From NCBI RefSeq assembly GCF_905171775.1, contig NC_053495.1, positions 105,629,409 to 105,693,408 of the forward strand: a stretch of 64,000 bases of DNA. The letters are read 5' to 3'. A model generated the notes under the pieces. The model made no database searches, was not told where the DNA came from, and saw nothing but the letters and a program-made list of their open reading frames with translations. A program made the translations under genes and the position numbers. This document shows, piece after piece, positions 30,493 through 41,529 of the stretch (position 1 is the first letter of the stretch; each line of letters opens with the position of its first letter). Source of the stretch: Rana temporaria (Eukaryota > Chordata > Amphibia > Anura > Ranidae).

Positions 30493-31800
30493 TGCCGCAT
30501 ATACACGATCGGACATTCCAATAACAAAACCGTGTATTTTTTTTGCTCAAACTTGTCTTGCATACACACGGTTGCACAAATATTGTCGGAAATTCCGATC
30601 ACCAAGAATGCGGTCACATACAACACGTACGACAGCACTATAAAAGGGATGTTCAATACCAAGCTCTTTCTGCTGATCTTGTGTTAGTAGAAGTTTGGTG
30701 AGAGACAATTCGCGTTTTTCAGCCTTGTGCTTTTCAGTCCGTTACTGCTCTTCAGTTTGTGCTTATGGGTTCGTATCTGTTTTTCAGTACGTGTAGTCAC
30801 TTCGTATCTGGTTTTCAGTGTGTTCTTGTCCGCTCGTTTCTGATTTATAGCTCGCTCTTCTCAGGCCTTTCTGTTTTTCAGTGCGTTCTGTTAATTCTGA
30901 CCAGCCGACTATTTTCTAGCCATGTTGCGGATACGTACTCGTGGTATAGTTATTGCTTTGCATGGGCTTGGTGTGGGGGTTCTTACTTTGACCCAAGCCC
31001 AGTCCATGAACAGGGTGGGAAGGAGTTCATGGACAAAGAATTGGTTGCTCCAGCATGACCAATTCTTTCATATGTTGCGGGAGATCCAGGAGAATGATTT
31101 CAGGAATTATCCCCGTTTTTCACTGTTTGTTGGCTTTGCTGTCCCCCTATATTACGAAGCAGGACACCTGCATGCGGCAAGCCATCACTCCCTAACAAAG
31201 GCTAGTTGCCACATTGCGGTACTTGGCGATGGGGAGAAGTCTGCAGGACATCAAGTTCTCGACAGGCATCTCCTCCCAGGCTCTGGGGATCATTATCCCA
31301 GAGACGTGTTCTGCCATAGATTATGGACTATATTAAGGTAAGTTTTCTCCTTTAACATCACAGTCTATGTATTTAATGTTTGCTAATGTATTGTATTTCT
31401 TTCATCATTCCCTAATTACCATGAATGTTATATGCTGTGACTGTCCCCTTTGTCCTCATGCATGCTGTAAGCTTTTAATGTCCTTCATGCACATTTACCT
31501 TCACTAACCTCTCCAGAATGTTATCCTAGGCCCATACACAACTAGCATAGTCACTTAACAATGTATTTTGTCAGCTCAATTGAAGCACTTTACCCTATAC
31601 CCCGAACACCCCCTAAAATGTGTACAAATGTTATTGTTGTCCTTAAATTCAGGCAGAGTGCCAAAGGCTTATTTTGGGGGTCCTAAACTCATTTAGAAAT
31701 GAGAAATCTGATAAGTGGACCTTATATTTTTGTCTTTAAATACTCTTTAAAATAATGTTATACTGATGTTGGCCAAAAATGTTTGTGTCTAATCTGCTTG
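30493..31800 (+). mobile_element. 5' portion of a Harbinger transposon with CGTGTGTAC-type ends
   Basis: Starts TGCCGCATATACACGATCGGAC after TAA, a terminus related to the MITEs at 3496, 25339 and 61803. A leader with many TTTTCAGT repeats leads to a transposase exon (30922-31338) and a GTAAGT donor. About 460 bp of intron-like sequence follow before a TTAACCACTT-family repeat begins near 31805. The 3' half is missing from this window. Confidence 0.75.
30922..31338 (+). pseudogene. Harbinger transposase first exon, frameshifted
   Basis: Starts MLRIRTRGIVIALHGLG and runs through RSSWTKNWLLQHDQF and LREIQENDFRNYPRF, the N-terminal signature of HARBI1-like transposases. After a frame change near 31120 the next frame gives LLALLSPYITKQDT, CMRQAITP, a TAA stop, then LVATLRYLAMGRSLQDIKF and GIIIPETCSAID. 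This is the conserved region that precedes the DDE core. The exon ends at a GTAAGT donor (31339). The two lesions show it is dead. The DDE core itself is not in the window. Confidence 0.85.
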
Positions 31801-32227
31801 CAATGTTGTCAGTCTGACACCCTGCATCTCCGATCTTGGTAAAGAGCCTCCGGCGGAGGCTCTTTACCACATGATCAGCCGTGTCCAATCACGGCTGGTC
31901 ACGATGTAAACAGGTAGAGCCATTGATCAGCTCTTTCTCACTCACGTCTGACAGACGTGAGTAGTGTAGAGCCGATCGGCAGCTCTCCTGACAGGGGGGT
32001 ATACGCTGATTGTTTATCAGCATAGCCCCCTGCAGATGCCCACATTGGACCACCAGGGAAGCCACCAGGACCACCAGGCAAGGGGGCAACATGTGGATGG
32101 CCAGGTATGTACCCCATGGCCATCCACATGTAAAAAAAATATTTGCAATATATGCCAATCGGTGCCCACAAATGGGTACTGACTGGAAACATGGGCACAA
32201 CATAGAAAACATTTAAAAAAGTGATGC

Positions 32228-32490
32228 CCAGCAATGCCACCATCAGTATTATCAGTGCCACCCCTCAGTGTCCATCAGTGCCACCTCTCAGTGACCATCC
32301 ATGCCCATCAGTGCCCACCTATCAGTGCCCATCTGTGCCAGCGATCAGTGCCAACCATAAGTACCAATCAGTGCCACCCATAAGTACCCATCAGTGCCGC
32401 CTATGAGTGCCCATCAGTGCCGTCAATGAGTGCCCATCAGTGCCGCCTATCAGTGACCATCATCAGTGCCCATCAGTGCCACCTCATTGG
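32228..32490. repeat. Minisatellite, CCCATCAGTGCC(AC) unit
   Basis: About 15 to 18 degenerate copies of a 12-19-bp unit centred on CATCAGTGCC. The array resumes weakly after the hAT element (TATCAGTGC near 33467), so the hAT element inserted into it. Confidence 0.85.
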
Positions 32491-33451
32491 TAGACATGTG
32501 CACAACAAAAAATGTTTTTTTTGTTTAGTTTCTTCTCGTTCCGTAGGTTCGTAAAGATTCGTAATTTCGTAAGACACAAGTTTTCCTATTCGGACCCGTT
32601 CATATTTCGTAAGACGCAAGTTTTCCTATTCACACCCGTTCGTATTTTCGTAACAGTTTTATTTTCGTTTATACTGAATGATTCGTAATTCTGTCTAATT
32701 TATTTTCGTTGATTCGAAATTCGTAATTTTGTTAGATAATACTTTTCTTTTAATGGATTTGTATTTTTGTACTTTTGTAAATACATCGCAACACACGGCT
32801 AATCCATAGTAAGATTGACTTTCTCTTAACACACGGTCGGAATTTTTGCCAACAAACTTCAAAATGAGCGTTTTCAAAAAAATCCGACCGTGTGTACGCT
32901 CCATCGGACAAACTTTTTCTGTTTCAAAAGTCCAGCCAACTCCCTTCGGACAAAAATCCACGGAAAAGTTTGTTTGAAGTCCGATCGTGTGTACGAGGCT
33001 TTACACTGTCCAATGTGACTCAGCACAAAAGAGATAAGCTGATTGACTAAGATATTAAGTAAGATAATCACTCACTAACTACACTGCCCAGTGCTCATTC
33101 GAAACAACCATATGAGTACACAAATTTACGAACAGACAAAGAAACGGATTTACAAAACACACAAATGAAAATACAAACAGACAAAAGATTTAAAATACGG
33201 AATGCAAATCGTTCGTTATAGATGTCATTTTCGTTCTTTTGCTGTTTCGGTGTTTCGTATTTTAGTAAGATTGTCCTATGGTACGTTCGTATTTTTGCTT
33301 GTTCGTTATTTTGCTTATTCGTAATTTCGTAATTTTCGTATTTTGGTTCGTATTTTGGTTCTTTCAGCTTTTTGGATGTTCGAATTGATCCGAATGTACG
33401 AATACTAACAAATTTGTATGAAAATCTATTCGTTACGAACGCACATGTCTA
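32491..33451. mobile_element. hAT-type element, TAGACATGTGC ends
   Basis: Begins TAGACATGTGCAC and ends GCACATGTCTA, flanked by an exact 8-bp duplication CTCATTGG (32483-32490 and 33452-33459). The interior is rich in TTCGTAATTTCG motifs and inverted CGAAA/TTTCG tracts. A partial Harbinger MITE (GACCGTGTGTACGCTCC, GATCGTGTGTACGAGGC) is nested at about 32825-33000. No transposase frame. Confidence 0.9.
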
Positions 33452-33512
33452 CTCATTGGCCGCCTTATCAGTGCAGCCATATCAGTGCCCGTAATTGAAG
33501 AAGAAAACAAAG

Positions 33513-34181
33513 GGGGTAATCCACAAAAGGGATACGCCGGCGTATCTACTGATACGCAGTCGTATCCCTGTTTCTATCTATGGAACTGATCCACAGAATC
33601 AGTTTCACATAGATAGGGAGAAGATCCGACATGTGTAAGGGACTTACACTGTCGGATCTTAGGATGCAGTACCGCAGCCGCCGCTGGGGGCATTTCTCGT
33701 CGGAATGCCGCTCCAGGTATGCAAATTAGCACTTACGGAGATCCACAAAGATTTTACGCTTCGTTTTTTCTCCGTAAGTATTAGTTTGCCGTCGCAATAT
33801 TAGGGCTGCTTTTACAAGGCCTAAACTGTTTAGGCCTTGTAAAAGTAGGCCCTTCTATCCCGCGTCGCTGTTTTTTTTTTTTCAATTTTTTTTTTAAGCC
33901 CGGCGCGATTCTCAAAACCCGGCGCAACGTAAAACCGTGCAAATCACGTCGGGAAAATGACGTCGGGAGCATGCGCAGTACGTCCGGCGTGGGAGCGCGC
34001 CTAATTTAAATGGGACTCGCCCCATTAAATTAGGAACGCCTTGCGCCGGCCGGATTTAAGTAACACCGCAGAAAATTTCTAGGTAAGTGCTTTGTGGATC
34101 GGGCACTTAGGTAGAAATTTTCCGGCGGTGTAACTTAAATCCGAATATTTAAGTTACACCCGCTGGCTGTGGATTAGGCCC
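33513..34181. mobile_element. Harbinger-type MITE, GGG..TAATCCACA ends
   Basis: Termini GGGGGTAATCCACAAA and the inverse TGTGGATTAGGCCC. The interior has ATACGCCGGCGTAT, CATGCGCAGTACGTCCGGCG and a hairpin TTACAAGGCCTAAAC/GTTTAGGCCTTGTAA near 33811-33844. It resembles the GGGCCAGATTC MITEs with altered ends. Target duplication not clear. Confidence 0.65.
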
Positions 34182-34409
34182 ATACTTTTTTACAAAAAAT
34201 TAACAGAAAAAAAGAAAAATTTTATCGCAGAGGTGATCAAATACCACCAAAAGAAAGCTCTATTTCTGTAAACAAAATGATAAAAATTTTATTTGGGTAC
34301 AGTGTAGCATGACCGCACAATTGTCATTAAAATTGCGACAGCGCTGAAAGCTGAAAATTGGCTTGGGCAGGAAGGTGCATAAGTGCCTGGTATTGAAGTG
34401 GTTAATAAT

Positions 34410-34811
34410 AAAAAAAATCCAGCGCTGTAATCCTTCTACGACCCGGACCCGCCGCCATGAATGATACAGCCTCCATAGGAAGCGCCCCCGGCCGAATGAC
34501 GTGTAACCCGTCTGACAGCTCTTAAATAATCAAGGGTGGCCGTGATCTGGACGGGTGACCCCACCACCTCTGATGCAACAGGGGTTTCTGGCAGTTTGCC
34601 GCTGAGTCACGGATGACCCCACCCCCTCTGATGCAACAAGGGTTTCCCGTGATGCATCAGCAGGGGGCGGGGTCACCCATCCATGTCACGGGTGGCCCCG
34701 CCCTCGGCTATTAAGAGCTGTCAGATGGGTTGCGCGTCATTTGGCCAAGGCTCCTCCTATGGAGGCTGTATCATTTGTGGCGGTGGTTCATAGTGCTGGA
34801 ATTTTTTTTTA
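34410..34811. mobile_element. Foldback element with about 110-bp arms
   Basis: The left arm (AATCCAGC, ATGATACAGCCTCCATAGGA, CTGACAGCTCTTAA) pairs with the right arm (TTAAGAGCTGTCAG, TCCTATGGAGGCTGTATCAT, GTGCTGGAATT). The middle repeats GTGACCCCACC and CTCTGATGCAACA. CTGACAGCTCTTA and GGGTCACCCG also occur at 52640-52700, so this is probably the same Penelope-type terminal family. Confidence 0.65.
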
Positions 34812-35548
34812 TAAACCGCTTATTTACGTAGACAGAATGGCACGGCTGGGCAAATGGGCATATATACACGTCCCCTTTAATTTGTTGTGTGGTCGCTCGT
34901 GCTACTGATGGCACTCCTGCGACTCTGTCGCAAACTCCGTGATTTGCCCACGGGGCCTGCGGACTCGATGTCTGCCGGTGTCTTGCGATCGAGTTTACAG
35001 AGCTGAAGAACGGGGAGATGTTAATGTAAACACAACATCTCCCCGTTCTTCCTAGTGACATGGCACTGATCGTCTGTTCCCTGTCATCGGGAACAGCGAT
35101 CAGTGACCTGTGTTGGCAAGCCACGCCCCCCAACAGTTAGAAGCACTCCCTAGGTCTCACTTAACCTCTTCACTGCCCCCTACATGTTAACCCCTTCACT
35201 CCCAGTGTCTTTTTACAGCATTTTTATAGCACTGATCGCTGTAAAAATTACAATGATCCCAAAATGGTGTCAAAAGTATCCGATGTGTCCACCATAATGT
35301 CGCAGTCACAATAAAAATCACTGATCGCCGCCAATACTAGTAAAAAAAAATATTAATAAAAATGCCATAAAACTATCCCCTATTTTGTATACGCTATAAC
35401 TTTTCGTTCAATAAACGCTTATTGCGATTTTTTTTACCAAAAATATGTAGAAGAATACGTATCGACCTAAACTGAGGAAAAAAACATTTTTATATATTTT
35501 TGGGGGATATTTATTATAGCAAAAATTAAAAAAATGTGTCAATTTTTT
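34812..35548. mobile_element. TTAACCACTT-family repeat, fragment
   Basis: ACGTAGACAGAATGGCACG near 34830 matches the right part of 51554-52547 in the opposite orientation, and GTAGAAGAATACGTATCG near 35450 is also shared. It stops abruptly at the LINE fragment that follows. Confidence 0.7.
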
Positions 35549-35551
35549 CAA

Positions 35552-37105
35552 GATTGCTTCCGGGTGAATTGGGATAAGTCTAGTCTTTTCCTCCTAGATG
35601 TGGCTGAGCCTCCCCTGATTCACCCGGATTCCAAGCTTCAAGTGGTATCCTCCTTTAGGTACCTTTATCTTTATATGTCGCCAATAACTTAGATCCTCTA
35701 TTGGTCTGCCTTCAGGAGCAGACAAGTGGATGGATCTGCCTCTGGATCTTATGGGGAGGGCCAACGTCCTCAAAATGATTTACCTACCGAGATTACTCTA
35801 TATCCTTGCCAATTCCCCTTGCAAAATACCTAAATCTATTTTTAAACGCATAGATTCAATATGTACTACTTTCCTGTGGAAGGGTGGCTCCCCCAAGGTA
35901 GCACTTGAAACACTACGGTTGCCAGCGCACTTGGCAGGCCTGGCATTTCCCAACTTCTTTCTATATTATTTGGTATCCCAGTTGGTGCACATCCACGATT
36001 GGCTGTGCCCGGTTCCGGCCAATGCCTGTGCATCCACGGAGGGAGTCATCGCATCTTCTCTGGAAACCCTACATAATATTATCTACAGAGGCCGGGTCCC
36101 CGATCGCCCGGAACCTCCATATTTGCCACTTCCCTTTCCTCTTTTCGTTATATTGTCACAAAAGTATGTACACCTGGCTGAAATCTCCCAACAACCCCCT
36201 GTGGTTTAACCCCAATCTGCAGGAACTATACTCCCTTCCTGATCCCAATCGCTGGTACTCCAAGGGGGTTAAATATTTATGCCACCTGTACAATGCTCAG
36301 GGCTTTAAATCTTTTTCTCAGCTACGCTTAGATTTCGATTTACCAAGATCGTACTTATTTTATTACTACCAGCTCAGGCACGCTATCCGTGCCCAGTTTG
36401 GCTCCCTGGATGATCCCACTGACCTGCCCCCATTGGAAAAACTGCTCAGACAGCCAGATCCCACTAAACTTGTCTCCATCTATTATGCAGCCCTAATGAC
36501 TCACTTTAACCCCGGGTTTCACAAAGCTCAGGTAAAATGGACCTCTCTGGACATCTCCCTGGTAGACGAGGACTGGTCAGAATTTTGTGATACGTATAAA
36601 ACCTCTGTTATTGTTTCCAGGACCTCATCATACAGGTCAAAATTTCCCATCAAACCCACCTCACTCCGGCTAGGTTACACAGGATGGGTCTCCTGCCCTC
36701 GGCTGTCTGTTTCCGCAGCTGTGGCCAGGAGGCCGATTTCTTACACTGCTTCTGGACATGCCCAGTAATCCAGGACTTCTGGGAAGAAGTGGGTGCTTTC
36801 ATCTCATCGGCGCTAGGCCTCCCAAACATAATCCACCCCAAGAACTGCCTAGTAGGCATTTTTGGCGAATTACACCTATCATCACATGCCAAGAGACTGC
36901 TCCGTATACTCTTCTTCTATGTTAAAAAAGCTATTTTACTGTCCTGGAAGGGCACACAGACCTCTCTGAACTCCCTCTGGTTAAAACTTACTAATGACAC
37001 TATCCCACTGTATAAACTTACTTTTGAACTCCGGAAACAGAACAAAACATTCCACAAAATTTGGGGTAGATGGTTGGCTAGTCCACTAACCCTCTCCCAG
37101 CACTG
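35552..37105 (+). pseudogene. L1/Tx1-type ORF2 C-terminal half, truncated and frameshifted
   Basis: Frames at 35730-36209, 35905-36768 and 36684-37106 read in succession as post-RT ORF2 sequence: DLPLDLMGRANVLKM, FLWKGGSPKVALETL, LAGLAFPNFFLYY, then FRSCGQEADFLHCFWTCPVIQDFW as the C-terminal Cys/His block. At least two frame changes separate them. The RT catalytic box is absent. No poly(A) or duplication is seen, and both edges abut other repeats. More divergent than the full-length L1s. Confidence 0.85.
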
Positions 37106-37342
37106 ATTGTACTACTCTTGCTTGACCATTGATGGGCCCTGCCTCACGGATCTCTAGACAATCCACACAGGTGTTGAGGGTTAAACATGCAGAGCACAAA
37201 CTCTTTATTAAATCCAAAGCATACAGTTTTACACACAGTTAGGGACACTTCCCTTAGCCTTGTCAAAGAGGGGAGGGAGACAAGGAACAACCAATGGGAA
37301 CTGAAAATTTGTACATTGAAACAGGCTACAGATAAACATAAC
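37106..37342. other. Unclassified sequence
   Basis: Sequence between a LINE fragment and a MITE. Resumes at 37996-38450 (with CCAGTATCT triplication near 38176) after the MITE. I see no gene in either part. Confidence 0.4.
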
Positions 37343-37995
37343 GGCCCAGATTCAGCATAGTTTTGCACTAAACTTACGGAGGCACAGGGCAACGATTTTT
37401 CCCTGCGCCCCTGCAAATTTGCGCCGCTGCCCTCGATTCACGGAGCAGTAGCTCCGTAACTTGCGAGGGCGCGCCGGCAAAATTGCCCGGCGTAAGCACG
37501 CGCAATTTAAATGATCCCGCCGGGGGAGGGAATCATTTAAATTAGGCGCGCTCCCGCGCCGAGCGTAGAGCGCATGCTCTGTTGGGAAACTTTCCCGACG
37601 TGCATTGCGGCAAATGACGTCGCAAGGACGTCATTTGCTTCAAAGTGAACGTAAATGACGCCATTCACGAATCACTTACGCAAACGCAGTGAAATACAAA
37701 TTTCACAGCGCGGGAACGGCAGCTATACTTTAGCATTGACTGCCCCTACTATTAGAAGGGGCAGCCTTGCGCTAAAGTTGCCATACAGAAACTCTGTACC
37801 TGGCTTGCGCAGGGCCCGCGCAAGTTTGTGAATCAGTGGTAGTATGCAATTTGCATACTACACGCTGATCACAATGGGAGCGCCCCCTAGCGGCCCACGC
37901 AAGAATGCAGCCTAAAATCTTACACCGGAGCAAGTAAGCAATTGTGCCGTGTAACTTATGGTTACACAGGCGCAATTGCTTCTTGAATCTGGGCC
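37343..37995. mobile_element. GGGCCAGATTC-family MITE variant
   Basis: Inverted ends GGCCCAGATTCA and TGAATCTGGGCC. The interior has AGTAGCTCCGTAA, AATGACGTCGCAAGGACGTCATT and TTGCATACTACACGCTGATC. No coding capacity. Target duplication not resolved. Confidence 0.7.
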
Positions 37996-38454
37996 TGTGA
38001 GATTATGGTAAGCAGGCAGCCTCTCAATACACATCCCCTGCGGAGAGACGTCTCCAGTCCAGACCATTGTCTATGTGCAATGAACCAAGACAATTAGACA
38101 CAGCAACAAGGGGGGGGGGGAGAAGGGCTGTAGCATTACATTACATTATCTCAATGCCAGCTTGTCTTCAGGTTTCCAGTATCTCCAGTATCTCCAGTAT
38201 TCTGGGCCATAATCTGTGGGTAACAGGCCAGCCCACAGTCCCTTCCAAAACACACAATGACAGTGGGTTCTGTCACAGTCTTGACCTCCACTTTTGCTGT
38301 ATAAAGGTATTATATCTGATCCTTTTACCACTGTGACTACTTTATATTTTGCACTGATGTCAGTTTATTTTTCTATGTTTGAGTGTATTGCCTAACGTTT
38401 ATGACCAGGTTGTCTAGTGGTTTTTTTTTTGTATGTTTTTCTGTTTGTTTTTTT

Positions 38455-40380
38455 GAGATACGGCACTGCGTCACTTTAACTGACAATTGTCGTGCAACAA
38501 TGTACTCAAATAAAATTAATGTCTTTTTTTCCCCCCAAAATAGAGATTTCTTTTGGTGCTATTTGAACACCTCTGCATTTTTTGTGCGCGTTATAAACAA
38601 AAAAAGTGACGATTTTGAAGAGAAACAATATTTTTTACTTTCTGCTATAAAACATATCCAAAAAAAATAAATCTTATTTCTTCATAAATTTAGGGCAATA
38701 TGTATTCAGCTACATATTTTTGGTAAAAAATCCCAATTAGCTAAATAAATAATTAATCAGCAAATCAATAGTGAATAATCAGCAATAATACTTAATCATA
38801 CATGGTGAGAAAGAACAATTAAATTAGTGAATAGTGAAATATTATTGATAATAAAGAACTTATAAAAAATAAAATAATGGTGTCCATCAGAGTGCAAACT
38901 CCCTTTCAGGGAGATAACATTAGCCAATCATGTGCAATAAAAAAGTCCAAACGGTGAATATGCTTCCAAGATGTTTCCACTTAATCTGTGCAGACTTCCA
39001 CCTCCACCACAAGAAGAAAGGTAGAGAGGACCAGCGTGACCGGAAGTACGTAGGTATTTGCGTGACCAGTGCGTCTCGCCTCGTCGAGGCGCACTGGTCA
39101 CGCAAATATCTACGTACTTCCGGTCACGCTGGTCCTCTCTTCCTGAGAGGTGGAACGCACGCCGACTGCAGGCTTCCTGTAGCGTGGGACCGTTTCTCCA
39201 CACATCATTCAACGCAGACCAGCCTCAGTGCTGGGTTAAGGCACTTTTCAAGTAAGGGGCCATTTGGCGTTGCCTTTCCTTATATTGTTTTAAATAAAAC
39301 GTTATTATTTTATGGCGATTTCTCTTTTGATTTACTTCATGTGGTGTTGAATATGACGATATCGAGACATCTGGAGCGTCGTCTGGAATCTATGGTTATA
39401 ACCCATGCCTATTTGATCTCTTTTTAGTTAAAGAGGTTAACATCTTTTGGTAAGGTGCCATCCATGAGCACTTCTTTTGCGGTGATTATTTCTTTCTTTC
39501 TTTCTTCTTGTGGTGGAGGTGGAAGTCTGCACAGATTAAGTGGAAACATCTTGCAAGCATATTCACCGTTTGGACTTTCTTATTGCACATTATTGGCTAA
39601 TGTTATCTCCCTGAAAGGGAGTTTGCACTCTGATGGACACCATTATTTTATTTTTTTATAAGTTCTTTATTATCAATAATATTTCACTATTCACTAATTT
39701 AATTGTTCTTTCTCACCATGTATGATTAAGTATTATTGCTGATTATTCACTATTGATTTGCTGATTAATTATTTATTTACCTAATTCAGATGATCAATAT
39801 TCCTAGCGCGTCCGCTTCTTTCACATATTCACTTTGTTACATATCATTGTAATTTTTGGGACAGCAGCTCAGGTTATTTATTTATTTTGTTTTCCATTTA
39901 TATAATGTTTGGCGCGAGATTCTACCTCCCAAAAAATCCCAATACGCGTATAAAAATTTGGATATTTTTATGTAATTTTTTTTTTTTTTTTTACTACTAA
40001 TGGCGGTGATCAGCAATTTATAGCAGGAATGCGACACTGCGGCAGACAAATCAGACACATAACTGACACTTTTTTGGGGGACCAGTGACACTAATTCAAT
40101 GATCAGTGCTGAAAAAATGCACTATTACTGTACTAATGACACTGGCAGGGAAGGGGTTAACACCAGACATGATCAAAGTGTTAAGTGTGTCTCTAGAGGG
40201 TTATTGATAACTGTGTGGGGGTTGCTCTGACTGGAGGAAGACAGAGATCAGTGTTCCTGCTTAGCAGGAACAAAAGATCTCCATCTTTTCCCCTGTCAGA
40301 AAGGTGACCTTGTGACAGATTGTCATTATGCTTCTCTGGGGAACGATCAGTGGGTCACAGCGGACATGGCATCTGGTCTT
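38455..40380. mobile_element. TTAACCACTT-family repeat, split by a foldback element
   Basis: The left part (38455-38737: CGGCACTGCGTCACTTTAAC, TTCTTTTGGTGCTATTTG) and right part (39944-40380: TTACTACTAATGGCGG, GACACTGGCAGGGAAGGGG) match 51605-52200 in order. The gap is an insertion flanked by the 13-bp duplication AAAAAATCCCAAT. Outer ends are degraded. Confidence 0.75.
38738..39930. mobile_element. Compound foldback element with 13-bp target duplication
   Basis: Flanked by AAAAAATCCCAAT at 38725-38737 and 39931-39943. Arms of about 280 bp (38741-39020 and 39501-39780) are nearly perfect inverted repeats. Between them is a second independent hairpin (39023-39140), whose arms contain GACCAGCGTGACCGGAAG and TTCCGGTCACGCTGGTC, and then about 360 bp of single-copy sequence. 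It has no convincing ORF. The long duplication fits target-primed reverse transcription rather than a DNA transposase. This could be an inverted pair of Penelope-like termini, which is inference. Confidence 0.8.
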
Positions 40381-40389
40381 TATGTATAT

Positions 40390-41100
40390 ATATGAACTAA
40401 TGAAGGAGGTGAGGCAGTCTGCCGTAATTTTGGTTAATATTTCCAGGTCGTTGTTTATTAGGGAAATTGGACGATAGTTGCCAACTTCATCGAGGTTCTT
40501 GTCTGTTTGGGTATGATTGTGATGTATGCTGTGTTGAGTTGGGTGCCCAGGGGGAAGCCCTGTGTTTTGGCATTAAAAATGTGGTCATGTATGGGGCCAG
40601 GATACCTGCAAAGGCCTTCTAGTAGGGGACGGAAAGACCATCTGGGCCAAGGGCTGACCCTTTTTGAGGCCCTTGATGACTTCCATCACCTCCTCTGTGA
40701 AGGCTGCCACCAGGAGGTTCCTGTGTTTAGTATCTAGGGATGGAATGGGAAGGTCATTCAGAAACCTAGATATGGAGTTTCTGTTGGTCTGTGTAGGGGG
40801 GCTATGGAGTAGAAGTCTTGGAATGCCTCTAGTATTTTGGTTGGGTTGGCTGTAGGTTCCTGACCAGCAATTTGGATCTTGGGCATGGTGTGGACCTTTA
40901 CTCAGGGGGGGGGGGTAATTTGGTAGCTAATAATGGACCTATTCTGTCCTTTTGTGTGTAGAATTTTTTGCCACTTCAGTGGATGGCTTTCTCTGCTTTG
41001 ATCAAGAGTGGATTAATTCAGTCTCCAGTGTCCCCATTTTGTGTCATGGGCAAGAGATCGGATAGACATGGCTACTATAGAGTGGTCCGATAGGGCCGTG
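40390..41100 (-). pseudogene. L1-type ORF2 fragment (end of endonuclease and start of RT)
   Basis: Minus-strand text begins with ALSDHSIVAMSI near 41090, the SDH box of the AP-like endonuclease, followed by GHWRLN. Further left come LGPDG near 40650 and an EVGNYRPISL-like stretch near 40470, the start of the RT domain. Stops are frequent. The endonuclease N-terminal part on the same strand lies at 49971-50945, beyond the piggyBac element. Confidence 0.7.
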
Positions 41101-41104
41101 CCTT

Positions 41105-41529
41105 TAATTTGAGCACGCAGGACAATAGGGAGAAGGGACCAGGATGTGGTCAAGTCACGCTCGGGGTAACATTGCAAAGCCTGCAGCGGAGTCCCCTTAC
41201 CTTCTTCTAGTGATCCAGCGATGATATTCTATTGCTGTGTTCGCCAGCGAGATCACTGGCACTCTCGATGACCGTCATTTGACTTCCTGGTTCGGCTCCC
41301 TGCAAGCAGCAGCGGTGCATGGGAGCGGAACTGGGCGGGTAATTCAAAATTGAAAAGTGACACACACACATAAAAGGAGGTGATACATTGTAATCTGAGA
41401 GGATAACACTGTATCACCTCAGATCTGACACCATCACTGTCCAGTTCCCCCCTGCATGACATTTTACTGTCATTTGTGCCCATTAAAAATATTTAGAACG
41501 TGGCATAACAAAAGTGCCACTTTGCTACA
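41105..41529. other. Unclassified sequence, possible piggyBac 5' region
   Basis: Lies between an L1 fragment and the piggyBac transposase frame. It contains an inverted repeat GAGGTGATACA...TGTATCACCTC (41377-41420). I could not identify the piggyBac left terminus. Confidence 0.4.

Larger units (their letters stand above)
31805..34405. mobile_element. TTAACCACTT-family repeat, expanded and interrupted
   Basis: The right end GAAGTGGTTAA (34395-34405) and the preceding AAAAGAAAGCTCTATTT and GATCAAATACCACC text match 28541-29512. The left part contains a perfect hairpin GGTAAAGAGCCTCC/GGAGGCTCTTTACC at 31836-31868 and a CAGTGCC minisatellite (32228-32490). An hAT element (32491-33451) and a Harbinger MITE (33513-34181) are inserted. 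The left terminus was not found. Confidence 0.65.

Noticed and set aside
30104..30577. 157-codon minus-strand frame
   Set aside because: AT-rich, no domain, and its N-terminal end crosses a Harbinger terminus.
39023..39140. Strong hairpin considered as a structured RNA gene
   Set aside because: It sits inside the foldback element and has no tRNA, snRNA or miRNA signature that I can recognise.
38928..39427. Frames of 94 and 165 codons in the foldback element
   Set aside because: They read through palindromic arms and give mirrored peptides (for example EDQRDRKYV on both strands). This is structural coincidence.
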